In this document: piece after piece, positions 4,397-5,348 of the stretch
Layout of the letters: each line of letters starts with the position of its first letter
How positions within the stretch are numbered: position 1 is the first letter of the stretch
NCBI GenBank assembly: GCA_029050385.1
Contig: JAIDMV010000263.1
Location: 1 to 5,348, forward strand
Origin: Anaeroplasmataceae bacterium
GTDB lineage: Bacteria > Bacillota_I > Bacilli_A > Acholeplasmatales > Anaeroplasmataceae
Direction of reading: 5' to 3'
Length of the DNA stretch: 5,348 nt
Notes under the pieces: model-generated
What the model was told of the DNA's origin: nothing
Databases searched by the model: none
What the model saw: the letters and a program-made list of their open reading frames with translations, nothing else
Translations under genes and position numbers: made by a program

Positions 4397-5348
4397 TTAG
4401 TCTTTTAAAACTGCTTTATAATCTTCTAATTCCTTTTGATTACAGTAAATTAAATGTCCTGGCTTAATTTCAACTAATTCAGGCTTATCAACTGAGTAAT
4501 CATGAACCATTTGTGGATTATAAACAATTCTTTCTCTCGTCTTTTCTGTCAATGGATTAGGCTTAGGAATTGCTGAAAGCAATGATTTAGTATAAGGATG
4601 AAGAGGATTCTTAAACAATTCATCACTTGAAGCTAATTCAACAATTTTACCAAAATACATAACTGCGATTCGATCACAGAAATATTTTACTACAGACAAA
4701 TCATGGGCGATAAATATAATTGTCAATCCAAGCTCATCCTTCAAATCATTCAATAGATTAATAATTTGCGCACGAATAGAAACATCTAACGCACTGATTG
4801 GCTCATCACAAATCAATAGCTTTGGATTCATAATCAAAGCACGAGCAATACCAATTCTTTGACGTTGTCCACCTGAAAATTCATGAGGATAACGTGAAGC
4901 ATGGTCAGCAACAAGACCAACTTTTTCTAGCATTTCTACTACTTTTTCATGGTTTTCAGCCTTATTGTTAAATCCTTGAATACGTAAGCCTTCTTGAATA
5001 ATATCTTCTACTGTCATACGTGGATCCAAAGAGTCAACTGGATCTTGGAAAATCATTTGAATCTCATTAACTAATTTTCTTGGAACATGCTTATTATCGA
5101 AGCGAATTTGTTGTAATTTCTTTTTTTGAACATCTAAAACTTCTTGAGCTGCAACTTTCAATTTTTCAACCTGTTGTTCATAAGCATCAATAATCTTCTT
5201 AGATTTATATTCATAATCAGAAGCCTCTTTGGTTAAGGCAGCAAGATTTGCATCCTTTTCCTTTGTCAATGCAGAAATTTTTTCTTTTAAATGAATCTTA
5301 GTATATTTGATTTCTTTTTTATTCCAACGATTTCCTGCAGAAATTCTG
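4397..5348 (-). CDS. oppF: Oligopeptide/dipeptide ABC transporter ATP-binding protein, OppF type, 5' end outside the window
   Basis: This is one of the two ATPases that power a peptide importer at the inner face of the membrane. The frame is open to the right edge, so the start and the Walker A P-loop are outside; 316 residues are visible. Numbering from the edge: Q-loop IFQDP at 99-103, SLDPRMTV at 106-113, ABC signature FSGGQRQRIGIARAL at 157-171, Walker B LLICDEP at 177-183 with SALD at 185-188, and H-loop His215 in IAHDLSVV. The oligopeptide-family C-terminal signature HPYTKSLLSAIPKPNP follows at 250-265. The SLDPRM and HPYTKSLLSAIP wording favours OppF/DppF over OppD. The first 98 visible residues hold no P-loop and are a charged, probably coiled-coil, segment, so this protein has a long insert before the Q-loop. 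A TTG at 5267-5269 could be mistaken for a start, but the frame continues upstream. It is probably the last gene of an opp operon entering from the right. Confidence 0.92.
   Translation of the reverse strand, partial: RISAGNRWNKKEIKYTKIHLKEKISALTKEKDANLAALTKEASDYEYKSKKIIDAYEQQVEKLKVAAQEVLDVQKKKLQQIRFDNKHVPRKLVNEIQMIFQDPVDSLDPRMTVEDIIQEGLRIQGFNNKAENHEKVVEMLEKVGLVADHASRYPHEFSGGQRQRIGIARALIMNPKLLICDEPISALDVSIRAQIINLLNDLKDELGLTIIFIAHDLSVVKYFCDRIAVMYFGKIVELASSDELFKNPLHPYTKSLLSAIPKPNPLTEKTRERIVYNPQMVHDYSVDKPELVEIKPGHLIYCNQKELEDYKAVLKD

Noticed and set aside
5267..5269. TTG as the start codon of the ABC ATPase
   Set aside because: The frame stays open upstream to the window edge with family-like sequence, no ribosome site precedes the TTG, and a start here would omit the P-loop.

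Overview
The window is AT-rich (about one third G+C by eye) with strong AGGAGG-type ribosome sites and sigma-A-like promoters, so it is a low-GC Bacillota chromosome. The protein types (NadK and a YjbK-like CYTH protein side by side, an OppF with a long helical insert) suggest an Erysipelotrichia-like or related gut or oral Firmicute; that placement is an inference. The window is ordinary housekeeping chromosome. I see no phage, transposon, CRISPR array, tRNA or rRNA.

Layout, left to right: an unassigned edge (1-60); ung on the minus strand (76-725), split by a one-base frameshift; a small unknown acidic protein on plus (830-1093); gap on minus (1160-2191); clpP on plus (2344-2913); nadK on minus (2934-3698); a CYTH-domain protein on plus (3812-4354); and the 3' part of an oppF-type ABC ATPase on minus (4397 to beyond the right edge). 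No stretch longer than about 150 bases lacks a gene.

The seven recognisable genes alternate strand at every step. Each divergent gap (726-829, 2192-2343, 3699-3811) carries back-to-back promoters, and each convergent gap carries one hairpin terminator, usually readable in both directions. Except for the ABC gene, whose upstream partners lie outside, every gene looks like its own transcription unit.

Functionally these are core genes: uracil repair, glycolysis, protein quality control, NADP supply and peptide uptake. The points that most deserve a second look are the ung frameshift, a good CcpA (cre)-like operator between gap and clpP, the overlapping nadK/CYTH promoters, a Thr in place of a conserved Asp in NadK, the long insert in the OppF-like protein, and the unknown 87-residue protein with a near-consensus promoter. 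I found no convincing previously undescribed system.
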